In this document: piece after piece, positions 31,589-40,916 of the stretch
Numbering within the stretch: position 1 is the first letter of the stretch
Layout: each line of letters begins with the position of its first letter
Assembly (NCBI GenBank): GCA_951640165.1
Contig: OX621237.1
Location: 7,750,001-7,814,000, forward strand
Direction of reading: 5' to 3'
From: Pseudoips prasinana
Lineage: Eukaryota > Arthropoda > Insecta > Lepidoptera > Nolidae
Length of the DNA: 64,000 nucleotides
The notes under the pieces: generated by a model
What the model was told of the DNA's origin: nothing
What the model saw: the letters and a program-made list of their open reading frames with translations, nothing else
Database searches by the model: none
Translations under genes and position numbers: made by a program

Positions 31589-31719
31589 AAATAAACTTAG
31601 TGATGACATTTGTATTCTAGTGGTGTTTATCGACAGAGAAGAGAGATCAACTCTCTCTTGATCACTCTTCTCTATCGATAAACACCACTAGAATACAAAT
31701 GTCATCACTAAGTTTATTT
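31589..31719. repeat. Inverted repeat, 62-bp arms, 7-nt loop
   Basis: Arms 31589-31650 and 31658-31719 pair with two mismatches; the outer part is 'aaataaacttagtgatgaca' and the inner part GAAGAG...CTCTTC. No target-site duplication or transposon ends were seen. Confidence 0.75.
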
Positions 31720-33439
31720 AGGTGCGTGCACATTGTCTTTCTCTCTTTCTCACATAGCCAGTTACGTTTAAATTCAGTTGGATGTTTTGAAGAACAGTTG
31801 TTTCTATTTATTGAGTATTTGTTTATTTTGCAAAGCATATTTATGTTTATGGGGGGATGTTCTTAAGAGCATTTTTCGGGTTGAGAAGTTTCAATTTATT
31901 TATTGAATAAATGATATTTGTTATGGTGTAAAGATTTGCTCACAGTTACCAAAAGGTCGATAGATTCTTTTTGTTATCAAAGTAGGATTAGAAGTTTGAA
32001 CGATCTATTCCGTAAGATCTATAGCGGAAGGGGTGCGTCGTAAGTATAGTGAACCGGAATTGAAAATTTCTAAGTTCACTTTATATTTCTGCCAAGGATC
32101 GAAAATGAATTCGGTTGCTTGGTGATGCAGCCCATGACTGTCCCTCTACATGGCAAAGCCTTTCTCACTATGAGAGGGTATACACACTGTTTGGCTTGAT
32201 TTTCTTGCCCTGCGGAGAGACGTGACGTCTCTATGTGTCCTTCACTGCATTTATCACTGGGAGTGTTCAGAGGAATAGTACAGATTGAAACCATGACCTC
32301 TGGCTTACCAGACAGGGTCACTAACCACTGGGCAAATAGGTGAGTAAAAAAGGGAATTAATAAATGACAAGTTAGGAGTTATTGTGTACTGTATTTGATA
32401 CGTCTTACTGACCTTTGGCTGATGGTTGACATTAAACATTATATGACTCATTATTTTTTTTAAAGTATAACTAAGTTATTGAAGAAGGCTATTGCGTATA
32501 GGCAATTTTATCTGTGTGCCTTTGCTATGTTGTAACGGCGGTGAATATCAGAATGGCACACAAATACAAAATACAAAACAAAAAAATCTTACTGAGAGCC
32601 AAGTTCAATACAAAAATTATGCTTGGCTGTGGGCTTCGCCGCAATGAGATCCGAATGGGTGCCAAGTTCTATGCAAAATCCAAAAATGTATTTATAGGAA
32701 AAAATAACATTATGAACAGGTATTAAACTCTATTTCTTTGTTTTATTGGATACCTATAACAATTGCTGTTATAAAAAAAATGTGAGATCTTAAAGTAGGT
32801 TAGATTTGACTTGCGATACAGGGATTGCAACTGACTGCAAACAAAGGAGTACGAGTAAAAAATCTTGCCTACTTTATTACCTGAGATATCCTAAATGAAT
32901 ATTGTTTTAATGTTTTCTCGGCGTTGTATATCTATGTATAAGCTGTGGTCAGACAGATGGTCGGAAATAGCATAACTATAAGAGTATCTTATTGACTACG
33001 GTAGGTACCCTAAAAATCTTAACCAACGAAAATAAAAGGTCAATTATTTCACTAAACGCTTTAGTTTAAAATGAGTTTAAAGTTTGATTTTCACATATAT
33101 CTATCTACACTTAACTTATTATAAAATTAATAATTCATGTTTACGAAGCTAAGTCAACATTGCTCTTGGTCTGGACCATTTCCAACTACTTTTCAGTAAA
33201 GAATAAACATCGAAGTATTTCGTTGGGTAACTACATTCGTTCAAAGTAGTTTGTGGAACACAGTTGTCCTTTTTATATTAAAAGATATACGTTGGTGAAA
33301 AGGATTGATGTCGACAGCAAATATGTGCATGAAGAGGGAAGAGATTTTAATTACGAGTTACCGGAGTGTATTGTTAGTTTTTAGTTAGGTAGTTTTAGTT
33401 GGTAGAGCGTGCTGGTTAGTTGTCACTTGTTTGGTGTAT
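31720..33439. other. Mostly featureless; one tRNA-like SINE head relic
   Basis: At about 32275-32345 'gattgaaaccatgacctctg' and 'ggtcactaaccactgggcaa' look like a decayed SINE head in minus orientation. The frame at 32514-32726 is AT-biased and unremarkable. Nothing else is supported. Confidence 0.35.
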
Positions 33440-33515
33440 CCTTTCGTCGCCTTTCACGACACACACTCGATAGTATGGGGTGGTCTTGTTATTATTTCTA
33501 GGCCGGAAGCCACAC
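33440..33515 (-). mobile_element. LINE 3' UTR fragment, family K
   Basis: 'ctttcgtcgcctttcacgac' and 'tggggtggtcttgttattat' with 'aggccggaagccacacggaa' parallel 16180-16255. Confidence 0.45.
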
Positions 33516-33567
33516 GGAACATATTAAAGTAGATAATCATGTAGTTATTGCATACACTTATTTTTTA

Positions 33568-33887
33568 CTAGCTGTGCCCCGCGGTTTTACTCGCGTTAAA
33601 TTTTATAAATTATCACAGTTCCTCCCCGTAGGTGATAGCGTGATAATATGTAGCCTATATGTTGACCCGACCTCTTAATAATATTCATGCAAAATTTGAA
33701 GTAAATCCATGCAATACTTTTTGAGTTTAGCCCGGACATACATACAGACAAACAGACACACAGACAAAAATTCTAAAAACTATATTTTTGGCTTCGATAT
33801 CGATTGTAGATCACGCCCCAAGTACCCTTTTAAAAAAATATTTAATGTACAGTTTTGACTTTCCTACGATTTTATTATATGTATAGA
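33568..33887 (-). mobile_element. 320-bp non-autonomous Helitron
   Basis: On the minus strand it starts TCTATACATATAATAAAATC and ends with the hairpin CGCGAGTAAAACCGCGG and GGCACAGCTAG. It is inserted between A (33567) and T (33888). The interior ('ggtgatagcgtgataatatg', 'gtttagcccggacatacata') matches the copy at 56465. No ORF. Confidence 0.9.
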
Positions 33888-34434
33888 TTACATATTTTTG
33901 TCCTAAAATGTATAATTAATTACAGTTACTTAAATTAGGCTCATTGGCGACAAGAATGTGATAATTAACTTAATAACTACCTAGATCTATAATAATTAAT
34001 ATGTTAATCATACTTATATCATACAACATAGTTTAACAAGAGATAGTTGTTGAACTTGGCATCCCAAACAGGGCAATAATAAGATACATACGTAGATCAG
34101 ATATCGCTTCGTCTACGTATACCAGGCCTCTCATTACGTAAGGAATATGCAACTACCATTAAATATGCAGATGGGATGTGTGAGCTGCGTCATTTGGATC
34201 CGCGCCCAGTGAATAGATTAACTGCTGTACATGTCTTTACCTATGATAATATTATGGCGTAATGTCGTTCTTTGACGTCAGCGTCAGTATTGGGCATTAC
34301 CAATTACCCATTGAATCGGTCTATTCACGTCTTTCAAGCTCATTACATCAGATAATCAAACTTTATTACTGTTCGTAGAACTACTTTTGGCGTTTTATTA
34401 ATGAAATAGGCCGATTAAGTTGTATAATAAATAC

Positions 34435-34447
34435 TATACTAATTTAA
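34435..34447. repeat. Target-site duplication of the Penelope-like dimer, left
   Basis: TATACTAATTTAA, identical to 37912-37924. It brackets the whole head-to-head pair, showing that the pair inserted as one unit. Confidence 0.85.
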
Positions 34448-34774
34448 GTAATGAGTAATGGAATCAGGCGTTACTTTGCGGAAATCCATAACAATCAAAA
34501 AACAAAATCAATATTTAGTGTTAATTCCGCTAATTGTCAGTTTAATCATGCTGGGATGCAATTTGCACCGCCCTCCCGCCCGCAAAAAATGTGCACATGC
34601 AAAGAAGGACAATATAAAAAGCAAATTACATGCGCCAGTACGATACCCAACACGTGTTTCGGTCCTCCACGGACCATTCTCAAGGGCTGCTAACTCGTCG
34701 AGTGCTCGAAGGAGACTAAAAGTCAACGAGGCGAGCGCTCTTTTATATACTACCAACCGCATGGACAATTATTT

Positions 34775-36205
34775 CTAACTACCCCCAAATATTCGTAGTA
34801 AAGGAGATGAAACTAAATTTGTTTGGTCATTCAACAATGCAAAACTATTACTGCTATGTTTTAATATTTCTAATTGTTCCAACACACATAACCGGAAACT
34901 TTTATCACAATTATGTAAAATATTATACGTATTATTGTCGCCCAAGGAATGGCCAGTTTCAATTAAATGTTTGGCGTAATGAGATTTATCAGGATGGCCA
35001 TTCCTATAAGCAGCTACATGCTCTTTATACCGTATTTCAAAATTTCGGCCTGTCTGACCTATATATACCGCGTCACAATCATCGCAGACCAACCTATACA
35101 CACCGGATTTCTTGCAATTTTCCAAATTATCTTTTCCATTACAAAGACGTCGTATAGTTTGGTCCGTCCGAAATGCAACGTGAATATTATTTTTACGGAG
35201 TAAATTGGCAATTTTATCTGAAATTGGGCCCATATAGGTCAGACTACCAACATATTTGTTAATACGGTCAGGGGGGCATGCATACAGTAAAGAGCGAACC
35301 CTACATCTCTGATTATTTTTAATCAAATTATCAATAATAGATTTAGGATAACCGTTTGATAACGCGATTTCATAAAGAATATTAAGTTCTTTTATGTAAT
35401 TCTCATTAGACAAGGGGACCGACATTAACCTATGAACATAGCTGCGGAAGGCAGCTAATTTATGTTGATTGGGGTGACAGGATGAAGCTGGAATAGCTAT
35501 ATCGGTATGTGTTGGTTTCCGATATATTTGAAATTCTAATTTACTATGGACATTAGTGATGGTGAGGTCAAGAAAATTAAGGGATTTTTGTGATTCTAAT
35601 TCCAATTTAAATTTTATTTTAGGGTGGAGATTATTTAATTTAGTAACAAATGAATCAATTTGACGTTTGGTACCAGACCAACAGATTATTATGTCATCAA
35701 CGTATCTATAATAAAATAAAATGTTGGGTTCGCCCACTATATATCTACGTTCAAAATTATCCATAAATATCTCTGCCATTAGTGGACTTAACGGTGAACC
35801 CATGGCCAACCCTTCCTTTTGGCGGTAATATTGATTGTTAAAACGAAAATAATTTTGTTGCATGCATATTTTTGTGAGTTTAAGTAGATCATACATCTCT
35901 CCAGGATGTAACCGTTGTCTCTCAAAGTGTTCACCCAGAATATGTAAACATTCCTCATGAGGGATATTGGTAAATAGATTATCAACATCTAGGGACAGTA
36001 ACTTAGCGGAAGATGGAATTTGAGTATCTTTAATTTTTGAAATTAAGTCTAAACTATTTTTTAAACTGAATTGAGGTTGAAAGGATGATTTTTTACTTAA
36101 AAGGACGTTAAGATATTTAGCTAAATTATACGAGGGGGCACCAATATGAGAGACAACAGGGCGAATAGGAACGTTTGCTTTATGTGTTTTTGGCAACCCA
36201 TACAA
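34775..36205 (-). CDS. Penelope-like reverse transcriptase with GIY-YIG endonuclease, left copy (5'-truncated)
   Basis: About 476 codons, opening at YGLPKTHK and without an ATG, so the N-terminal region upstream of RT is missing. Motifs: LSLDVDNLFTNIP (motif A), QKEGLAMGSPLSPL (motif B), YYRYVDDIIICW (catalytic YVDD) and KSLNFLDLTI. Then a spacer, and the GIY-YIG nuclease GVYRLVCDDCDAVYIGQTGR with downstream R and E/H residues and the CDDC cluster typical of these elements. The enzyme would nick the target and copy the element RNA in the nucleus. No stop or frameshift. It differs from its mirror copy by one residue in motif A (N for S). Neither copy can be complete. Confidence 0.9.
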   Translation of the reverse strand: MYGLPKTHKANVPIRPVVSHIGAPSYNLAKYLNVLLSKKSSFQPQFSLKNSLDLISKIKDTQIPSSAKLLSLDVDNLFTNIPHEECLHILGEHFERQRLHPGEMYDLLKLTKICMQQNYFRFNNQYYRQKEGLAMGSPLSPLMAEIFMDNFERRYIVGEPNILFYYRYVDDIIICWSGTKRQIDSFVTKLNNLHPKIKFKLELESQKSLNFLDLTITNVHSKLEFQIYRKPTHTDIAIPASSCHPNQHKLAAFRSYVHRLMSVPLSNENYIKELNILYEIALSNGYPKSIIDNLIKNNQRCRVRSLLYACPPDRINKYVGSLTYMGPISDKIANLLRKNNIHVAFRTDQTIRRLCNGKDNLENCKKSGVYRLVCDDCDAVYIGQTGRNFEIRYKEHVAAYRNGHPDKSHYAKHLIETGHSLGDNNTYNILHNCDKSFRLCVLEQLEILKHSSNSFALLNDQTNLVSSPLLRIFGGS

Positions 36206-36221
36206 AACAGAATAGGAACGT

Positions 36222-37629
36222 TAAAGCAAACGTTCCTATTCGCCCTGTTGTCTCTCATATTGGTGCCCCCTCGTATAATTTAGCTAAATATCTTAACGTC
36301 CTTTTAAGTAAAAAATCATCCTTTCAACCTCAATTCAGTTTAAAAAATAGTTTAGACTTAATTTCAAAAATTAAAGATACTCAAATTCCATCTTCCGCTA
36401 AGTTACTGTCCCTAGATGTTGATAGTCTATTTACCAATATCCCTCATGAGGAATGTTTACATATTCTGGGTGAACACTTTGAGAGACAACGGTTACATCC
36501 TGGAGAGATGTATGATCTACTTAAACTCACAAAAATATGCATGCAACAAAATTATTTTCGTTTTAACAATCAATATTACCGCCAAAAGGAAGGGTTGGCC
36601 ATGGGTTCACCGTTAAGTCCACTAATGGCAGAGATATTTATGGATAATTTTGAACGTAGATATATAGTGGGCGAACCCAACATTTTATTTTATTATAGAT
36701 ACGTTGATGACATAATAATCTGTTGGTCTGGTACCAAACGTCAAATTGATTCATTTGTTACTAAATTAAATAATCTCCACCCTAAAATAAAATTTAAATT
36801 GGAATTAGAATCACAAAAATCCCTTAATTTTCTTGACCTCACCATCACTAATGTCCATAGTAAATTAGAATTTCAAATATATCGGAAACCAACACATACC
36901 GATATAGCTATTCCAGCTTCATCCTGTCACCCCAATCAACATAAATTAGCTGCCTTCCGCAGCTATGTTCATAGGTTAATGTCGGTCCCCTTGTCTAATG
37001 AGAATTACATAAAAGAACTTAATATTCTTTATGAAATCGCGTTATCAAACGGTTATCCTAAATCTATTATTGATAATTTGATTAAAAATAATCAGAGATG
37101 TAGGGTTCGCTCTTTACTGTATGCATGCCCCCCTGACCGTATTAACAAATATGTTGGTAGTCTGACCTATATGGGCCCAATTTCAGATAAAATTGCCAAT
37201 TTACTCCGTAAAAATAATATTCACGTTGCATTTCGGACGGACCAAACTATACGACGTCTTTGTAATGGAAAAGATAATTTGGAAAATTGCAAGAAATCCG
37301 GTGTGTATAGGTTGGTCTGCGATGATTGTGACGCGGTATATATAGGTCAGACAGGCCGAAATTTTGAAATACGGTATAAAGAGCATGTAGCTGCTTATAG
37401 GAATGGCCATCCTGATAAATCTCATTACGCCAAACATTTAATTGAAACTGGCCATTCCTTGGGCGACAATAATACGTATAATATTTTACATAATTGTGAT
37501 AAAAGTTTCCGGTTATGTGTGTTGGAACAATTAGAAATATTAAAACATAGCAGTAATAGTTTTGCATTGTTGAATGACCAAACAAATTTAGTTTCATCTC
37601 CTTTACTACGAATATTTGGGGGTAGTTAG
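36222..37629 (+). CDS. Penelope-like reverse transcriptase with GIY-YIG endonuclease, right copy (5'-truncated)
   Basis: The element-derived frame begins at KANVPIRPVV, a few codons later than the left copy. Upstream codons in the open frame come from the inverted centre. Order: LSLDVDSLFTNIP, YRQKEGLAMGSPLSPL, YRYVDDIIICWSG, the linker to about codon 370, then GVYRLVCDDCDAVYIG, GRNFEIRYKEH and the C-terminus SSPLLRIFGGS. The serine in motif A (DVDSLFTNIP) is the form expected in the family, so the left copy's Asn is probably the change. The frame is fully open. No ATG at a sensible position and the first RT motif is absent, so an active protein is unlikely. Confidence 0.9.
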
Positions 37630-37911
37630 AAATAATTGTCCATGCGGTTGGTAGTATATAAAGGAGCGCTCGCCTCGTTGACTTTTAGTCTCCTTCGAGC
37701 ACTCGACGAGTTAGCAGCCCTTGAGAATGGTCCGTGGAGGACCGAAACACGTGTTGGGTATCGTACTGGCGCATGTAATTTGCTTTTTATATTGTCCTTC
37801 TTTGCATGTGCACATTTTTTGCGGGCGGGAGGGCGGTGCAAATTGCATCCCAGCATGATTAAACTGACAATTAGCGGAATTAACACTAAATATTGATTTT
37901 GTTTTTTGATT
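37630..37911 (+). ncRNA. Penelope 3' region with hammerhead-like segment (mirrored at 34493-34774)
   Basis: Penelope-like elements often carry hammerhead ribozymes in their terminal repeats. Here TTGAGAATGGTCC, loop GTGGA and GGACCGAAAC (about 37720-37750) form a 5-bp stem II followed by the invariant GAAA. The expected CUGANGA core is replaced by UUGAGAA, and I could not fit stems I and III with confidence. It may be a decayed or variant ribozyme. The same segment lies in reverse orientation in the left arm and, diverged, at about 19480. Confidence 0.35.
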
Positions 37912-37924
37912 TATACTAATTTAA

Positions 37925-38364
37925 TCTGTTCGGAAGTAGTTAGCAATTTAAGGGCATAAATCACAAAATTTTATTTAGTCTATATTATTAATTTGAAATG
38001 GACCTTACTAAGAACATAATTTCTATCATTGCTCGACTATACATATGTATATCACCATATTATATAGTCGAGAATCAGTTAGGTGATGGCCGATAAATGG
38101 CACCAACATTACCAATAGAATATTTTAAAAAGAGAATGAATATTTTTCACTTTTTAATATAACAACACTATAGTCATAGCCATAGCTATTTACCATAGAT
38201 TTATTCAAGCTAAATGATAAATACGGTTTCAAAAGAATTTAACTCTATACTCCTCCTTGGCATCTTCTTTATTATTTTTTTAGTCTAACAGTATTCGTGA
38301 TATAAATTTATCGCAATAAATTTATTTGTTATATTTTTTTTTGTAAAAAGATAACGCCTGCATT
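37925..38364. other. No recognisable feature
   Basis: AT-rich spacer; a small 'atacatatgtatat' palindrome at about 38040 is the only structure. Confidence 0.35.
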
Positions 38365-38500
38365 AGAGAAATTAATCCCTGTGGCGCGGGGTACTTCACA
38401 AACATATAATAGACGGACACAAATTACATCCAGACTCAGAACAACTATTTATGGGTTACAAAATAGTTGGCCCACGCGGGACTCGAACACACGTCCAGTC
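38365..38500 (-). mobile_element. SINE family C, truncated
   Basis: 3' end 'gtggcgcggggtacttcaca', body 'agactcagaacaactattta', and half of the B box 'gcgggactcgaac'; the A box half is replaced by unrelated sequence. Confidence 0.75.
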
Positions 38501-38504
38501 ATAT

Positions 38505-38640
38505 CACCTACATCATGTCAGCCAAATGACATCCACTGCTACACGAGAGCTTCATGGGGGGACCCATTCTTAGAGGAGGCTATACCACAATCACCACGCT
38601 TGGCTGACGGGTGGGTGATCGCAGAATGACGTTTATAATT
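38505..38640 (-). mobile_element. Decayed LINE 3' end
   Basis: 'catgtcagccaaatgacatc' with 'cactgctacacgagagcttc' resembles the reversed RTE end (compare 10245-10290). The segment 'ttggctgacgggtgggtgat' recurs at about 7190 and 16405. Confidence 0.4.
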
Positions 38641-38777
38641 CACAGAGAGAACCTCCTGACTGTTCTCTAATAGGTATTCCCTCAGGACTATTATTACGCA
38701 CCCCAAGAGAACAACATAATGATAAATAAAAGTAGGAAGTTATTCAACTGAGATTCTTGATTACTTAAAAAAAAACA

Positions 38778-39360
38778 GGCCAAGTGCGAGTCGGACTCGC
38801 CCATGAAGGGTTCCGCAGCACCAAGTAATTCAGTTGATTAAATGAAAGGTAAATTGCGGTTTACGATTTATGACGCATTAAAAAAAACTACTTACTAGAT
38901 TTCGTTCAAACCAATTTTCGTTGTTAGTTTACATGGTAATGCACATCATATATTTTTTTAGTTTTATCATTCTCTAATTTTAGAAGTTACAGGGGGGGAC
39001 AATCATTTTTCCACTTTGGAAGTGTCTCTCGCGCAAACTATTCAGTTTAGAAAAAAATGATATTAGGAACCTCAATATCATTTTGAAGACCTATCCATAA
39101 ATACTCCATATATATGGTACAATGAAAAAAAAAATTGAGCCTCAGTTCTATGTATGAGAACCCCCGAAATTATTATTATTTTTCTATTTTTGTGTTAAAA
39201 TCTTAATGTGGTTCACAGAATACATCTACTTACCAAGTTTCAACAGTAAAACTCTTATAGTTTCGGAAAAAAGTGGCTGTGACATACGGACGGACAGACA
39301 GACAGACATGACGAATCTATAAGGGTTCCGTTTTTTGCCATTAGGCTACGGAACCCTAAA
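38778..39360 (+). repeat. Repeat family J, about 580 bp, well-preserved copy
   Basis: Starts GGCCAAGTGCGAGTCGGACT and 'cgcccatgaagggttccg', and ends 'gacagacagacatgacgaat', 'ctataagggttccgtttttt' and 'ggctacggaaccctaaaa'. The short GGGTTCCG-type motifs near both ends are inverted relative to each other, suggesting a non-autonomous DNA element. A frequent lepidopteran dispersed repeat as far as I recall; no coding capacity. Another copy: 16995-17460. Confidence 0.65.
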
Positions 39361-39753
39361 AACAATTCAAATGTACCAATGCAAGTAACACGACCAAATC
39401 TGGGAGCTGCAGAAGTTTGGTACGGGCGATCCATAACGTTAAATTAAATTCCGTGCTTCGATTCAAGATATCTGTAAGTTGCAGCAATTATTGAGAAATC
39501 TGTGAAGTTAATTTAAATTGATCCCTTGTGCAAGTGCTTGTGAAAATTTCAGCGAAACTTAACTGTCTCTTTAAATTTGTGAGAAAACTTGTACTTTAAA
39601 AAATTAAGAAAAAGTGTTGTCTTGATTCGATTACAAATTTCTTTCTACAAATTGTTGTTCTGGCTATAAAATTTATGAGCGTCTTGTGAAAAATCGTCTT
39701 TTGCAAAATTTTTTAACTGACATTCTATTTGTTTGATGTTATCGAAATTATGA
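39361..39753. other. No recognisable feature
   Basis: AT-rich spacer without shared motifs. Confidence 0.35.
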
Positions 39754-39896
39754 ATACAGGCGCCAGCACATCAAGCTACCCCAATCTGTCAAATTTCCCC
39801 AATTCAAAGTGAACCTTATGCTTTTGTGATAAAGTTGAAAATCTATAAAAGAAATTTGACAGATTTGGGAAGCTGGATGTGCTGACTTCTGTACAT
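39754..39896. mobile_element. MITE family H, copy 4
   Basis: 'atacaggcgccagcacatca' to 'gctgacttctgtacat', with the internal 'gcttttgtgataaagttgaa' of copies 1-3. Arms slightly diverged. Confidence 0.8.
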
Positions 39897-40023
39897 GATA
39901 CATTATTGTTTTGAGTTCGAGTTCCTTTTGCTGGATAGGGTGTTTTTTTTTTTTTTTTCGACATGAAAACTTGTGAGTGCACATCCTATGATGTGTCATC
40001 TCTTATTTTCTAAACTACAGTGT

Positions 40024-40575
40024 TCAGATAGAAGCTAGTCGCATCCTTTTCAGCCGAGTTATAGAGTCATTTGTATTCATGAGTTTTGTAGCTAGTTGAT
40101 TTGTATGTTGTTCAAGTCTTTGTTTATAGGTTGCACAAGACCTTTTTATTTCTTCCTTTACTGTTAGGACTTCCAGATAATCAGGCACCTCTGTGTTCCG
40201 CGGGAGCATTGGTTAATATGTTCAGAACTTTATTTTGGTAGCGCTGAAGAATTTCTATATTTGAGTGACTCGCAGATCCCCAGAGTTGTATGCCATAAGA
40301 CCAGATTGGTTGAATGATACATTTGTATACAAGCAGTTTATTTTCCAGACTTAATGTTGATTGTTTACCTAATAACCAGTACATATCTCTGAGCTTCCTA
40401 TTTGCCTGTTCTTTTTTGGCCAATATATGATCTCGCCAGGTTAGTCTCCTATCCAAGTGCATTCCTAGGTACTTAACTGTCGATTGTTGTGGCAAGACAG
40501 TTTCGTCTAACATCACAGATGGGCAGTCCCCTTTCCTTAGCGTGAAAGTTATATGGACCGACTTTGCTGGGCTTG
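40024..40575 (-). pseudogene. Jockey-type LINE, C-terminal RT thumb fragment
   Basis: The minus-strand frame reads VKYLGMHLDRRLTWRDHI, ANRKLRDMYWLLGKQSTLSL, YKCIIQPIWSYGIQLWGSAS and IEILQRYQNKVLNILTNAP, the conserved C-terminal end of Jockey-clade RT proteins. The frame then shifts near 40200 to VPDYLEVLTVKEEIKRS and ends at 40024. The catalytic part is absent: the 5' side stops where the ATTTC-tailed LINE end (40590-40835) begins, so one element probably inserted into the other. Confidence 0.85.
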
Positions 40576-40589
40576 CTTCTATTCGTTGA

Positions 40590-40835
40590 AATAATGAAAT
40601 GAAATGAAATAATGAAATGAAATAATGAAATTTATTCAGCACTTGGGTATTTACATACACTTGTACTTGTCAAGCTCACAATGTATTACATAAACACAGT
40701 TTAAAAACAGTAATTAAAGTAACAAAATATTTTAAATTAGTCCGTCCGTGCGGTCTGTTTCGTCACATGTATTTTTAATATTCTTAAATAAATAATAAAT
40801 AGCAAGTTACTAAGCATTTAGGAATAGTATATCAA
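40590..40835 (-). mobile_element. LINE 3' end with (ATTTC)n tail, copy 2
   Basis: Same sequence as 9665-9870: 'cagcacttgggtatttacat', 'cttgtacttgtcaagctcac' and 'ttagtccgtccgtgcggtct'. The minus strand ends AATAAATTTCATTATTTC.. directly against the Jockey fragment. Confidence 0.65.
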
Positions 40836-40916
40836 ATTAAAGAATTGAAAACAACGAGCAGTTGGCTAGCGCAAAAGGCTCGTTCTCGCTCGCTCTCGCT
40901 CGTTCGTTTTATAATA

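Larger units (their letters stand above)
34448..37911. mobile_element. Head-to-head Penelope-like element dimer
   Basis: Arms 34493-36182 and 36222-37911 are reverse complements of 1690 bp each, aligned without a gap and with only a couple of substitutions noticed. A 39-bp centre separates the 5' ends. The left copy has 45 extra bases at its 3' end (34448-34492, 'aatcaggcgttactttgcgg'). A 13-bp duplication lies immediately outside. Each arm holds an intact but 5'-truncated RT/GIY-YIG frame followed by a 3' region with a hammerhead-like segment. Penelope-like elements are known for inverted and tandem partial copies; this one is unusually symmetrical. Confidence 0.9.

Noticed and set aside
34807..35157. 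Plus-strand frames within the Penelope left arm (and mirrored ones at 37247-37597)
   Set aside because: Shadows of the RT/GIY-YIG frame; composition and motifs belong to the opposite strand.
36175..36221. N-terminal extension of the right Penelope frame (LYVFLATHTKQNRNV)
   Set aside because: These codons come from the inverted centre and not from the element; the family sequence starts at KANVP.
39270..39320. (ACAG)n stretch as a functional microsatellite
   Set aside because: It is part of repeat family J, which carries 'cggacggacagacagacaga' near its 3' end in other copies as well.
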